Shown: positions 27,743 through 37,523, numbered from the stretch's first letter. The stretch: 64,000 nucleotides of DNA from Agriterribacter humi (GCF_009192765.1 NZ_VOHQ01000001.1:682001-746000), one strand, 5' to 3'. Notes: generated from the sequence alone by a model not told the origin. Numbers and translations are program-made.

Positions 27743-28141
27743 ATGGCAAAGATATTTGATACGGATGGAACCCTGCAACACCTGCGCAACCGATACCGGC
27801 TGGTGGTAATGAATGACGACACCTACGAGGAAGTAGTTACATTCCGGCTGTCGCGGCTCAGTGTTTACATCACGTTATGCACCATATTTGTAGCTCTGGT
27901 AGGCGTAACGGTGGCTTTGCTGGTGTTTACGCCGTTGCGTTATTATGTACCGGGTTATGGAACCGCATCAGACAGAAGAGAAATGATAACACTGAAAATG
28001 CAGGTTGATTCACTGGAACAGCAAATGAATTACCGTGATAAATACATGGAAAATATACAAAATGTGCTGAAAGGAAATACAACGGCGGTTATGGATACAA
28101 CCCAGTTAAATATTCCCGCAGAAGAAAAAAGCGAAGATTAA
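27743..28141 (+). CDS. Short membrane/coiled-coil partner of bactofilin
   Basis: A 132-residue protein with a cytosolic N-terminus (RNRYRLVVMNDDTYEEVVTFRLS), one membrane helix at about residues 40-62 (VYITLCTIFVALVGVTVALLVF), and a periplasmic coiled coil (KMQVDSLEQQMNYRDKYMENIQ). In many Bacteroidota the gene before the bactofilin is a longer M23 endopeptidase with just this N-terminal half. Here the peptidase domain is absent and no remnant follows. The bactofilin starts 20 bases later, so the two are an operon. A role in anchoring the bactofilin filament to the membrane is inferred. Confidence 0.65.
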   Translation: MAKIFDTDGTLQHLRNRYRLVVMNDDTYEEVVTFRLSRLSVYITLCTIFVALVGVTVALLVFTPLRYYVPGYGTASDRREMITLKMQVDSLEQQMNYRDKYMENIQNVLKGNTTAVMDTTQLNIPAEEKSED

Positions 28142-28160
28142 TCATTTAAAACCAATAACT

Positions 28161-28580
28161 ATGTTTTCATCAAAATCCAAATCTGAAATCGAGATACCCG
28201 CTTCTTCATCCGGCACAAGCCTGATTGGCGCCGGTACAATTATTAAAGGCGATGTGATAAGCAGCGGAGATATTCGTATAGACGGAACGCTGAAAGGAAA
28301 CATTTCCGGTTCTGCAAAAGTGCTGATAGGCGCCGAAGGTGTTGTTGAAGGCGACATTGAAGGACAACAGGCCGATATACTTGGAAAAGTTAGCGGTAAA
28401 ATCATCATCAAGGAATTATTGAACCTCAGGGGTAAAGCTGCTATAAAAGGCAATATCAGCGCGGGTAAATTACAGGTCGAGCCTACTGTGAGCTTTAATG
28501 GCCAATGCCATGTTGGTGAAGGCAGTGTGGCCAATGTTGTAGAAATGCCTGCTGATGAGGAACACGCCATCGCACAATAA
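28161..28580 (+). CDS. Bactofilin (polymer-forming cytoskeletal protein)
   Basis: A 139-residue bactofilin (DUF583). The beta-helix core runs from about residue 25 to 125 with the usual six-residue periodicity (TSLIGAGTIIKGDVISSGDIRIDGTLKGNISG, given here in part by GTIIKGDVISSGDIRIDG). Flanking tails are short and disordered. Bactofilins self-assemble without nucleotide into membrane-associated filaments that guide cell-wall enzymes. It is in an operon with the short membrane protein before it and is closed by a strong terminator. Confidence 0.92.
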   Translation: MFSSKSKSEIEIPASSSGTSLIGAGTIIKGDVISSGDIRIDGTLKGNISGSAKVLIGAEGVVEGDIEGQQADILGKVSGKIIIKELLNLRGKAAIKGNISAGKLQVEPTVSFNGQCHVGEGSVANVVEMPADEEHAIAQ

Positions 28581-28612
28581 TTTTTCCCATTAAACGGAAA
28601 ATGTTTTATTTG

Positions 28613-28650
28613 CCCTGCACGACTCATACGAACCGTGCAGGGATTTTATT
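28613..28650 (+). terminator. Terminator after bactofilin
   Basis: CCCTGCACG (28613-28621) and CGTGCAGGG (28634-28642) make a perfect 9-bp stem, followed by ATTTTATTG. Confidence 0.75.
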
Positions 28651-28742
28651 GTCTATTTCAATAAAATACTGATGCATTTGCTATACAAAAACAATTTACT
28701 TTTAGGTTTTTAATATCAAAAGGATTTCCGGCGACAGCAAAT

Positions 28743-29834
28743 ATGCAAAAACCCGACAGGTGTAGTATACTATCCGTTATCATTCTTATATGCATAGCAT
28801 TGGGCATACGTTTATATGCTTCCAGCCCCGAAATTGTTGAATCATCATATACCTCGGGCATTTATCCTTATATCAGCTCTTTTTTAAGAAGACTGTTTGG
28901 TCCGCTTCCTTTTAGTGCAGGTGATGTGCTTTACGGTTTTCTTTTTTTATTTGCTTGGTGGAAGGCGGCGCAATGGCTAAGAAGATTACGAAAGGAAAAG
29001 CTATCGGGGTTTCCTCCCAAAATAGCCTGGCTAAAAACCTTTAGCTTTTTTTTGCTGCTCTATATTATTTTTAATTTAATGTGGGGGTTGAATTATGACC
29101 GCAAAGGAATTCATTATCAAATGAACTTCCAGCGTGAAGAATATTCAAAAGAAGAAGTAATAAACATAAACAATGTATTGCTGCAACAGGTAAATGCCTG
29201 CAAGGAAGCTTTGCTCCGTCAGCGCATATCTTATCCTTCAACCAAAGATCTGTTTATAAAAACAAATCAAGCTTTTGCAGAGGCAGCAAAAAAATATCCT
29301 TTTCTCGGGTATTCACATCCTTCAGTAAAGCCATCTTTTTTTAATTTCATAGGAAATTATTTTGGATTTTCGGGTTACTACAATCCTTTTACAGGCGAAG
29401 CGCAGGTTAATACCGATGTTCCGCCATTTCTTCAGCCCTATATTAACTGTCATGAGATTTCGCACCAGTTAGGTTACGCAAAAGAAAATGAAGCCAACTT
29501 TGCCGGTTATATAGTGGCTACGGCTTCAGGGGATTCTCTTTTTATGTATTCGGCCTATTTCGATCTTTTTTTGTACGCCAACCGCAATTTATACAGAACA
29601 GACTCTGTTACTGCGAATCATTTTTTAGCATTACTGCATCCGGGCGTTAAAAAAGATATAGAAACGCTTAAGGCCTATTATAAAAAATATGAAAATCCTG
29701 CAGAACCGGTATTCAGATGGATATATGGGAAATATTTGGAGGCCAATGATCAGCCATTGGGCATGACTACATACAGTGAAGTAGTGGCCGATGTAATTGC
29801 CTGGCATAAAAAATACGGGCAACCGGGAGGCTAA
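28743..29834 (+). CDS. DUF3810 membrane protein with HExxH motif
   Basis: A 363-residue protein with three N-terminal membrane helices (residues about 10-26, 58-72, 98-115) and then a soluble C-terminal domain. That domain contains HEISH (His237, Glu238, His241) followed by a further acidic residue in KENEANFAGY, so it reads as a gluzincin-like metallopeptidase. DUF3810 is widespread in Bacteroidota and uncharacterised as far as I know. It is monocistronic, between a terminator at 28613 and the sigma-factor locus. Confidence 0.85.
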   Translation: MQKPDRCSILSVIILICIALGIRLYASSPEIVESSYTSGIYPYISSFLRRLFGPLPFSAGDVLYGFLFLFAWWKAAQWLRRLRKEKLSGFPPKIAWLKTFSFFLLLYIIFNLMWGLNYDRKGIHYQMNFQREEYSKEEVININNVLLQQVNACKEALLRQRISYPSTKDLFIKTNQAFAEAAKKYPFLGYSHPSVKPSFFNFIGNYFGFSGYYNPFTGEAQVNTDVPPFLQPYINCHEISHQLGYAKENEANFAGYIVATASGDSLFMYSAYFDLFLYANRNLYRTDSVTANHFLALLHPGVKKDIETLKAYYKKYENPAEPVFRWIYGKYLEANDQPLGMTTYSEVVADVIAWHKKYGQPGG

Positions 29835-30047
29835 AAAATTGTAAGTAAGCTATTGATCAAAACTTATTTTAAAGATAACGCAGGCGAAAATATTTTACCG
29901 GAAACTGTATGTAGTTTTACTATGTCATATAACTATCTGCAGCTATTTAGAATATAAAAAAGTGTTTATACTACAATGCCAGATGAATTATGTATATACA
30001 AATGAATCAGAAACTATTGTTTAACTTGCATACAATAGAATTATTGC

Positions 30048-30641
30048 TTGCCATTACCAACTGCACATACCGATAAGACCCTGCTTTTCCAAATTGCTGC
30101 AGGAAACGAAGCGGCTTTTAAAACCTTATTCGACAGGTATCGCCAGCGCTTATTTTATTATGTCTCCCGTTTTATAAAGTCTGACCAGGTTGCTGAAGAA
30201 TTGGTGATGGACACATTCATGAAAATATGGACCGGCAGGGACATTATTTTACAGATTAATAATTTTGATGCATTCCTTTTTCGCATTGCCCACAACAAAT
30301 CCATAGACTTTCTCCGCTCAGCCGCGAATGACGCGCATTTGAAAACATTTTTATGGGAAGAGATCCAGGTTGCTTCCGGCGAAAGGGCAGATACTGCTGT
30401 ACTTTTGGAAGAATATGAAGAAAAACTAAGGCAGGCCATCGCTTTACTTTCACCACAACGGCGCAGGATCTATCATTTACGCCGTGAGCAGGATTTTACC
30501 CATGACCAGATTGCCGCCCAATTAGGCATTTCCAAGGCTACAGTAAACAATCACATAGTGGAAGCACAGCGTTTTATCCGCACCTATCTTGTTAAAAACA
30601 TGGAACTAACCATGTTTATTCTTTTTGCATCCCTCGTTTAA
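30048..30641 (+). CDS. ECF-type RNA polymerase sigma factor
   Basis: A 197-residue extracytoplasmic-function sigma factor. Region 2 spans residues about 22-90 (EAAFKTLFDRYRQRLFYYVSRFI, EELVMDTFMKIW) and region 4 residues about 135-185 (LSPQRRRIYHLRREQDFTHDQIAAQLGISKATVNNHI). No ATG precedes region 2. The TTG at 30048 is the first usable start after an in-frame stop at 30036. It is followed by FecR, SusC, SusD and a phosphatase in the same direction, so it should activate that locus when the receptor signals the anti-sigma factor. Confidence 0.9.
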   Translation: MPLPTAHTDKTLLFQIAAGNEAAFKTLFDRYRQRLFYYVSRFIKSDQVAEELVMDTFMKIWTGRDIILQINNFDAFLFRIAHNKSIDFLRSAANDAHLKTFLWEEIQVASGERADTAVLLEEYEEKLRQAIALLSPQRRRIYHLRREQDFTHDQIAAQLGISKATVNNHIVEAQRFIRTYLVKNMELTMFILFASLV

Positions 30642-30738
30642 CCTGTTTATTTTATTTTTTTCTTTCAGCATAGTTATCCCTGTTTACTATTTCGTCTTAA
30701 TATAAGCGGCCCCGTTTCATACCAACGATTTATTATAA

Positions 30739-31968
30739 ATGACAAATAAAAACACATGGCAATACTTAGTAGATCAATATCTGGCAAATACTATTTCTAA
30801 AGAAGAACTGGATCTATTGCTTCAAAAAGCAAGTGAAGAAGAAGATATAGATGCATTAATGCCGGTACTGCAAAGCCATTGGCAAAAAGCAAAAGAAAAA
30901 ACCGGTAGCAGCGGTAACGACTGGGATGCCAGGTTTGAAGCAATGATGAAAGAAGCCAGGCGGGGCAACCCGGTTCTTGGTATAGAAAAGAAGCGCGTAT
31001 CACCCCGGATATACCGCAGCATTGCAGCGGCAGTTCTTGTTGCCCTGCTTGGCGGCGGCTACTTCATATTTTTCCAAAAAAACAATCATCAAGCAGGTAT
31101 CACACAAACACCGGTTCACCAAAACACCAATGATTTAACCCCCGGCATTAACGGAGCAGTATTAACCCTGGCAAATGGAGAACAAATTATATTAGATAGT
31201 GCAGGCAATGGAATATTGGCTATACAGGGCAAAGCAAAAGTAATGAGCAGGAGCGGGCAAATTGTATATGATGCGGAAGACAAAGCCAAACAGGAATTCT
31301 TACTGAATACGATGTCAACCCCCAGGGGAAGACAATATCAACTGGTATTATCTGATGGCACTAAGGTATGGCTGAATGCATCCTCTTCTATCCGCTATCC
31401 CGCAGCGTTTCCAGACAAGGAAAGAAAAGTGGAAATAAGCGGCGAGGCCTATTTTGAAGTAGCACCACTGATCATGAAAAAAGAAAAAGTTCCTTTCACC
31501 GTAAAAATAGTATCCGGTGAAGGCAAAGACAGGGGTGAAATACAGGTATTGGGCACCCATTTTAATGTAAACAGCTACGAAGACGAAACAACAATTAAAA
31601 CCACTCTGTTGGAAGGTTCGGTTAAAGTAGTAAAAGGCGCCAGTTTTCGTATGCTTTCGCCCGGGCAGCAGGCGCAGATCAAAAACCGCCTTCCGGAGGA
31701 TATTCTGATCATCAACAAAGTAGATGTGGATGCTGTAATGGCCTGGAAGAACGGGTATTTCTCTTTCGGCAATACTGACCTGGCAGCCATTTTCCGGCAA
31801 ATATCAAGATGGTATGATGTGGATATTGAATACAGGGGTGAAATTCCGGACCGCAGATTTGGCGGCGAAATATCAAGAAATACCAACGCATCGCAGGTAC
31901 TTAAAATTCTTGAAAAAAGTAAAGTGCACTGTACTATAGAAGGGAAAAAAATAATTGTAATGCCCTGA
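30739..31968 (+). CDS. FecR family anti-sigma factor
   Basis: A 409-residue membrane protein. The cytosolic N-terminus (about 90 residues) binds the sigma factor. One membrane helix (YRSIAAAVLVALLGGGYFIFF) follows, then a periplasmic FecR domain (MSTPRGRQYQLVLSDGTKVWLNASSSIRYP, given here by its typical LSDGTKVWLNASSS), then a C-terminal DUF4974 domain (FSFGNTDLAAIFRQISRWYDVDIEY). It relays substrate binding by the TonB-dependent receptor to the ECF factor encoded before it. The gene ends in a hairpin that overlaps its stop codon. Confidence 0.93.
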   Translation: MTNKNTWQYLVDQYLANTISKEELDLLLQKASEEEDIDALMPVLQSHWQKAKEKTGSSGNDWDARFEAMMKEARRGNPVLGIEKKRVSPRIYRSIAAAVLVALLGGGYFIFFQKNNHQAGITQTPVHQNTNDLTPGINGAVLTLANGEQIILDSAGNGILAIQGKAKVMSRSGQIVYDAEDKAKQEFLLNTMSTPRGRQYQLVLSDGTKVWLNASSSIRYPAAFPDKERKVEISGEAYFEVAPLIMKKEKVPFTVKIVSGEGKDRGEIQVLGTHFNVNSYEDETTIKTTLLEGSVKVVKGASFRMLSPGQQAQIKNRLPEDILIINKVDVDAVMAWKNGYFSFGNTDLAAIFRQISRWYDVDIEYRGEIPDRRFGGEISRNTNASQVLKILEKSKVHCTIEGKKIIVMP

Positions 31969-31991
31969 CCCGTAAAATAGTCCGGGCATTA
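31958..31991 (+). terminator. Hairpin over the FecR stop codon (possible attenuator)
   Basis: TAATGCCC (31958-31965) and GGGCATTA (31984-31991) form a perfect 8-bp stem with an 18-nt loop that contains the stop codon. There is only a weak T-run (TTATTATAA). It could lower read-through from the regulatory genes into susC. Confidence 0.45.
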
Positions 31992-32019
31992 TTATAAGAT
32001 AGTGGATGATCCAAACGAA

Positions 32020-32082
32020 AGCCGCCCTGAATTGAGGTCAGAGCGGCGGAAGTTCAGGTTATCAACCCCGATTGGCATCGGG
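32020..32082 (+). promoter_or_regulatory. Structured leader upstream of susC
   Basis: Two further hairpins lie between fecR and susC: CCGCC (near 32022) with GGCGG (near 32045), extendable by CTGAA/TTCAG-type pairing, and CCCGAT at 32067-32072 with ATCGGG at 32077-32082 over a TGGC loop. Together with the hairpin at 31958 this is a folded leader of about 125 nt before the receptor start. Confidence 0.4.
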
Positions 32083-32136
32083 ATAGCAATTGTTTCGACG
32101 AACTGCTCATTGTTTAACCAAAAACTGTTCAAAACT

Positions 32137-35100
32137 ATGCAAAAAGTTCCGTGTATCCACTACAGGATACCAATCAAAACCTGCCTGCCGGGGAGGCAGG
32201 CGCTGTTGTTTATGAAGCTTACAGCCATCCTTATTCTGGCAGCCGCTCTTCAGGTTAGTGCCAAAGGGTTTTCACAGAAAGTAACCCTTTCAGAAAAGAA
32301 TACAACACTTACAAAAGTATTCAGGGAGATCAAAAAACAAACCGGCTACGGGTTCTTTTTTGATGAATCATGGATACAATTGTCGGTTAAAGTAACCATT
32401 CAGGTAAAAGAAGTACCATTGGAGAAAGCATTAGACATGTGTTTCAGGAATCAGCCGCTCACTTATTCCATTGTTGGTAATACCGTGGTGGTGCAGTTGA
32501 AACAGCAAACTACTGCAGCACCTGCTGTTGAAACACAGCCTTCTCCTCCGCCACCCGTTGATATCAGGGGCAGGATAACCGATGCAGAAGGCAATCCGTT
32601 GAATGGGGCTTCTGTAAAATTGAAAGGAACTGAGCGTGGTACCACTACAGACGGAAATGGCAATTTTACATTGCAAATTCCGGATGATGGGGGAATACTG
32701 GTAGTGTCTTTCATAGGCTATCAAACCCAGGAAATAAAAGCTACAGCAACGGGTGCTATGCATATTGTTCTGGTAGCTGCCCAGGCTCAATTAGATGATG
32801 TAGTGATCGTAGGTTATGGCACACAGAAAAAATCAAATTTAACAGGAGCGGTTGCCCAGATAGATTCAAAGATACTGGAAGACCGGCCCATAAGTAATGT
32901 AGGACAGGCCTTGCAGGGTGTGGTGCCTAACCTGAATGTTAATTTTAGCGATGGACGCCCGGGAGGTAACGCAAAGTTCAATATCAGGGGATTTACTTCC
33001 ATTGCCGGAGGCAACCCATTGATACTTATTGATGGCGTTCCGGGTGATCTTAACCTCCTTAACCCTTTGGATGTAGCCACTATTTCTGTTTTAAAAGATG
33101 CTTCTTCAGCCGCTATCTATGGCGCCCGTGCTGCTTATGGTGTAATATTGGTTACCACCAAACAGGGCAAACAGGGTAAACTACAGGTAACATACAGTAA
33201 TAATTTTTCTGTGGCTAAACCCACTACCAGTCATGAATTTATGACGGATGGCTATGAAACAGGTAAATTGATTGATGAGGCTTTTCAGGTTACCACCGGA
33301 AACGATTATACGGGATATACAGATGATGATTACGCAGAATTGAAAAAAAGACAAACAGACCATTCTTTACCGTCTGTTGTTATACAGAATCGTAACGGAC
33401 GTGATCAATATGTTGGATATGCCAATACAGATTGGTGGCATTATTTTTTCCGTGAAGAAATGCCTTCCATGAGTCATTCGCTCCAGGTTTCCGGGGGATC
33501 AGAAAAAATAGATTTTGCGATCTCAGGCCGTTATTACCAGCAACTTGGTATGATGCGGATGAACAGGGATAAATACAGCGCCTATAACCTGCGTGCCAAA
33601 ATAAATGCACGGCTTACGCCCTGGTTAACCATCAGCAACAACATACAGTTCGCCGCAAATAATTATGATTACCCGGGCTCCGGCTCACGCGGCGACATCA
33701 ATACTTCTTTCGTTTACCTGGGTGTACATGCCCTGCCTTCTTATTCGCCTGTAAACCCGGATGGCACTTTTACATTCAGAAGCCAGCTTAATAATTACGG
33801 TATTGCAGATGGCAGAAATCTTGAGCTGCAATATGGGAAAGCCAAATCGCAGGAGCAGGAATATAACCTGACCAATACCGTTAGTGTTACACTCCGGCCC
33901 GTTAGGGATATCAGCATCGTGGGCAGTTACAGTTACGACCTGCATCCTTATTCTAATTTTCATCGCAGCACTGTTAATCCCTGGTCTGTTTACCCGGGAC
34001 AAATTGATTACAATGGCAATGATTATTATACCGAATCGTCCAGCACCGATCAGTATCATGTAATTAATGCATATGCAACCTACACCAAAGACCTGGGCAA
34101 TCATTCCTTAAAAATAATGGGCGGATACAACCAGGAACTGAAGAAATATTATAACATAAACGGACGCGCCAATAATTTACTGTCTGAAGATCTGAATGCG
34201 CTTGATCTCGGAACCAGCGATCAACAGGTGGGAAGCGACAGGGTGGAATGGGCGTTGCGAGGCATTTTTGGAAGAATAAATTACAGTTACGCCAATAAAT
34301 ACCTGCTGGAATTAAACGGAAGGTATGATGGCAGCTCTCATTTCCCGGAAGGAAGCCGCTTTGGATTTTTTCCTTCGGTATCAGCCGGATGGCGCATAAG
34401 CGAAGAAGGGTTTTTTACACCATTGAGGAATGTAATTTCCGAATTAAAAATACGCGGCTCCTACGGTTCATTGGGTAATCAATCACTCAGCACAAACCTC
34501 CGTGGCTCTAACTATCCTTATATCCCCGTAATGAACACAGGTTTATCGCCCTGGCTAATGAACGGAAATAATTCGCAATACCTGAGAGTGGGAAGTCCGG
34601 TTTCTCCCAAACTAACCTGGGAAAGAACAACCTCTGTAGATTTTGGTGCGGACCTCGGATTCATTAACAATCAACTAAACGTAACATTTGACTGGTACGA
34701 GCGTAAAACACTCGACATGCTTATTGCAGGCAAAACCCTTCCCGGAGTATTTGGAGCAAGCTCACCACGGGAAAATGCAGGCGATCTTGAAACCAAAGGA
34801 TTTGATTTATCTGTTCAATGGAAAGATCGCACAAACGTAGGCGGAAAACCTTTTACTTATAATGCAGGCATCGTTTTGTCTGATTCGAAATCGTACATCA
34901 CGAAGTTCGACAACCCATCCAAACTACTCAATAATTATTATGTAGGAGAACGGATAGGCCAACTTTGGGGATATACCGTAGATGGATATTTTCTCTCAGA
35001 TGATGAAGCTGCTAACTATAAGGTAAACCAGGATTATGTTAACAGAACCAGGTTGCGTTCGCCAGGCGATGCCAGTAAGCTGCAGGCCGGAGATTTGAAA

Positions 35101-35724
35101 TTTGTTGACATAGATGGCAATAACATAATTAATGATGGCAAAAATACGCTTGATGATCACGGAGACCTAAGTGTAATAGGTAATAGTTTACCACGATACT
35201 CTTTTGGCATTACAGGAGGAGCAAACTGGAATGGGTTTGATTTGTCGGTATTTTTCCAGGGCGTAGGCCACCAGGACTGGTATCCGGGAAGTGAAACCTA
35301 TTTTTATTGGGGAGTATATGGCCGCCCATATTATTCCTTTATACCAAAAAATTTCAGGGAACAGATTTGGACTCCCGATAATCCGGATGCTTATTTTCCA
35401 AAACTGAGAGGTTATGCTGCAAGGGATGGCAATGCGGCGCTAAGGGTAGTGAATACAAAATACATGCAAAACATAGCCTATATCCGGATGAAAAACCTGA
35501 CAGTAGGGTACAGCCTGCCATCATCTCTGCTTCAAAAATGGAATATAGATAAAGTGAGGGTATACTTTAGTGGAGAGAATATTTTTATTTCAACTCCATT
35601 TGAATCCAAATATGTAGACCCCGAACAGGTGTCTGCCGATCCAACGGGGGGAAGAGGTGATAACGATGCCCGGAATTATCCGTTTTTCAAGAATTATTCC
35701 TTCGGACTGGGTATCACTTTTTAG
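32137..35724 (+). CDS. SusC/RagA family TonB-dependent receptor
   Basis: An outer-membrane nutrient importer of 1195 residues from the ATG at 32137. The hydrophobic signal (MKLTAILILAAALQVSAKGF) begins only at residue 26, after a leader carrying a palindrome-encoded CLPGRQA segment. An STN domain (residues about 45-105) marks it as a transducing receptor for the sigma/FecR pair. Then come a CarboxypepD_reg domain (DIRGRITDAEGNPLNGASV), the Ton-box region DDVVIVGYG, the plug (QALQGVVPNL, FNIRGFTSIAGGNPLILIDG, AIYGARAAYGVILVTTK) and the 22-strand barrel with a normal aromatic C-terminus (FGLGITF). The substrate is unknown. Confidence 0.94.
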   Translation: MQKVPCIHYRIPIKTCLPGRQALLFMKLTAILILAAALQVSAKGFSQKVTLSEKNTTLTKVFREIKKQTGYGFFFDESWIQLSVKVTIQVKEVPLEKALDMCFRNQPLTYSIVGNTVVVQLKQQTTAAPAVETQPSPPPPVDIRGRITDAEGNPLNGASVKLKGTERGTTTDGNGNFTLQIPDDGGILVVSFIGYQTQEIKATATGAMHIVLVAAQAQLDDVVIVGYGTQKKSNLTGAVAQIDSKILEDRPISNVGQALQGVVPNLNVNFSDGRPGGNAKFNIRGFTSIAGGNPLILIDGVPGDLNLLNPLDVATISVLKDASSAAIYGARAAYGVILVTTKQGKQGKLQVTYSNNFSVAKPTTSHEFMTDGYETGKLIDEAFQVTTGNDYTGYTDDDYAELKKRQTDHSLPSVVIQNRNGRDQYVGYANTDWWHYFFREEMPSMSHSLQVSGGSEKIDFAISGRYYQQLGMMRMNRDKYSAYNLRAKINARLTPWLTISNNIQFAANNYDYPGSGSRGDINTSFVYLGVHALPSYSPVNPDGTFTFRSQLNNYGIADGRNLELQYGKAKSQEQEYNLTNTVSVTLRPVRDISIVGSYSYDLHPYSNFHRSTVNPWSVYPGQIDYNGNDYYTESSSTDQYHVINAYATYTKDLGNHSLKIMGGYNQELKKYYNINGRANNLLSEDLNALDLGTSDQQVGSDRVEWALRGIFGRINYSYANKYLLELNGRYDGSSHFPEGSRFGFFPSVSAGWRISEEGFFTPLRNVISELKIRGSYGSLGNQSLSTNLRGSNYPYIPVMNTGLSPWLMNGNNSQYLRVGSPVSPKLTWERTTSVDFGADLGFINNQLNVTFDWYERKTLDMLIAGKTLPGVFGASSPRENAGDLETKGFDLSVQWKDRTNVGGKPFTYNAGIVLSDSKSYITKFDNPSKLLNNYYVGERIGQLWGYTVDGYFLSDDEAANYKVNQDYVNRTRLRSPGDASKLQAGDLKFVDIDGNNIINDGKNTLDDHGDLSVIGNSLPRYSFGITGGANWNGFDLSVFFQGVGHQDWYPGSETYFYWGVYGRPYYSFIPKNFREQIWTPDNPDAYFPKLRGYAARDGNAALRVVNTKYMQNIAYIRMKNLTVGYSLPSSLLQKWNIDKVRVYFSGENIFISTPFESKYVDPEQVSADPTGGRGDNDARNYPFFKNYSFGLGITF
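32183..32201. repeat. Small palindrome inserted in susC leader
   Basis: GCCTGCC (32183-32189) and GGCAGGC (32195-32201) with spacer GGGGA. It encodes CLPGRQA in frame, just before the SusC hydrophobic signal core. The same arm sequence occurs in the palindromes at 57338 and 58197. Confidence 0.6.
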
Positions 35725-35746
35725 TGTTCATTTAAAAGCATATTAC

Positions 35747-37513
35747 ATGAAAAAAATAATTTTTATAATGTCACTTATATCAGGAATGCTTGTTTCCTGC
35801 AATAAAGATTTTTTACAAAGGGAACCCCTTTCCCAGCTATCGCCCAACAGCAGCTTTAGCAGCGAAAACCAGTTAAAACTTTATACCAACTCTTTTTATA
35901 ATGATATATTTCCCACAGCCGTTAGCTTGTACGATGAAACCGTGGATAACATTATTACAAGCACCCTTACAGATGAATTAAAGGGTACCAGGAATATTCC
36001 GGTAAATGGCGGTGGCTGGAGTTGGGGAGATTTAAGAAACATCAACTTCTTTCTGCAGAATTATCAGAAAGGCAATTTAGCAGATAATATAACAGCCCCG
36101 TACGTGGGACTGGCAAAGTTTTTTAGAGCCTATTTTTATTTTGATAAGGTAGTCCGGTTTGGAGACTCACCCTGGTTTTCAACAGCAATAGAAGCTGATG
36201 ACTCTACACTGCTTCAAAAACCACGCGATTCAAGAATGCTTGTTATGGACTCTGTGATCGCCGACCTGGATTACGCCATCGCTAACCTGCCAACTGGTAA
36301 ATCAACCGACCAGGTAACCAAATGGACAGCGTTGGCATATAAATCAAGAGTATGTCTTTTTGAAGGCACCTGGAGAAAATACCATGCTAATGATGCATTT
36401 GGAAAAGACAGCTATGGCACTGCGCTTACCGGCGCAACAGAGCTGCTGCAGCAAAGCGCCGATGCGGCAGATGAATTGATAACCAGCGGGAATTACAGCA
36501 TTTACAATAGCTCACCCGATAAAGCATACCAGGACTTATTTACTTCCCCAACTCCCATTTCAAGTGAAATTATTTTGGCCAGAACATTCAGTACTGATCT
36601 TCAGGTCGTTCATAATGTAAACTATTATACGGTATCACCATCTTATGGAAAACCAGGATTGGAAAAAAAACTGGTGAATAGCTACCTTATGAAAGATGGC
36701 TCAAGGTTTACTGATTTGCCCGGCTATAATGCCATCCAATTTTTTGAGGAAGTACAAAACCGCGATCCACGCCTTTCTTCAACCATTCGTACGCCTGGCT
36801 ATACCCGGATGGGCCGCAGCGTGCCACTGGCGCCCGACCTGGGTGCTACGGTAACAGGATATCAACCTATAAAATTTGTATCAGATCCTTCCAGTGATAA
36901 GATCAACGGTTCCTTTGTCCCCCTGCCTATTTTTCGTTATGCGGAAGTGCTGTTGAATTATGCAGAAGCAAAAGCGGAGTTAGGTACAATAACGCAGGAT
37001 GATATTGACAGATCTATTAAGCTGTTGCGCGATCGGGTAGCAATGCCCAATCTTGATATAGTTGCGGCAAATGCAAATCCTGACCCTTATCTTGCTGCAC
37101 AATACGCACAGGTAAGCGGCGACAATAAAGGCGTGATACTGGAAATAAGAAGAGAAAGAAGAATAGAATTGGTGATGGAGGGTTTTAGATGGAATGATTT
37201 GATGCGTTGGAAAGAAGGCCACTTGCTGGCGGAACAATATTACGGAGAATATTTTCCCGGGGCCGGTTCGTACGACCTTGACGGAGATTCAGATACAGAC
37301 GTGGTGCTTTATACAGATACCAAGCCACCTACCCAACCGGGTGTTCAATATCTTAAACTGGGTAGTGACATTTCTTTAAAGAATGGTTCGGGAGAAGTGA
37401 TTATTAACGGGAACATAGTAAAAGTATTCGATGAAGCAAAAGATTACCTGTTTCCGCTTCCCACCCAGGAAATGTTATTAAACCCGGAGCTTAGTCAAAA
37501 CCCAGGCTGGTAA
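35747..37513 (+). CDS. SusD/RagB family outer-membrane lipoprotein
   Basis: A 588-residue surface lipoprotein (lipobox VSC, cysteine 18 after the ATG at 35747). Typical features are FLQREPLSQLSPNSSFSSENQ at the N-terminus, TPR-like helices in the first half, FRAYFYFDKVVRFGDSPWFS, and the C-terminal RYAEVLLNYAEAKAELG and RRERRIELVMEGFRWNDLMRW. It forms the lid over the SusC pore and binds substrate. Its start lies 22 bases after the susC stop. An earlier in-frame codon would overlap susC and lacks a signal. Confidence 0.94.
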   Translation: MKKIIFIMSLISGMLVSCNKDFLQREPLSQLSPNSSFSSENQLKLYTNSFYNDIFPTAVSLYDETVDNIITSTLTDELKGTRNIPVNGGGWSWGDLRNINFFLQNYQKGNLADNITAPYVGLAKFFRAYFYFDKVVRFGDSPWFSTAIEADDSTLLQKPRDSRMLVMDSVIADLDYAIANLPTGKSTDQVTKWTALAYKSRVCLFEGTWRKYHANDAFGKDSYGTALTGATELLQQSADAADELITSGNYSIYNSSPDKAYQDLFTSPTPISSEIILARTFSTDLQVVHNVNYYTVSPSYGKPGLEKKLVNSYLMKDGSRFTDLPGYNAIQFFEEVQNRDPRLSSTIRTPGYTRMGRSVPLAPDLGATVTGYQPIKFVSDPSSDKINGSFVPLPIFRYAEVLLNYAEAKAELGTITQDDIDRSIKLLRDRVAMPNLDIVAANANPDPYLAAQYAQVSGDNKGVILEIRRERRIELVMEGFRWNDLMRWKEGHLLAEQYYGEYFPGAGSYDLDGDSDTDVVLYTDTKPPTQPGVQYLKLGSDISLKNGSGEVIINGNIVKVFDEAKDYLFPLPTQEMLLNPELSQNPGW

Positions 37514-37523
37514 AAAATAAAAA

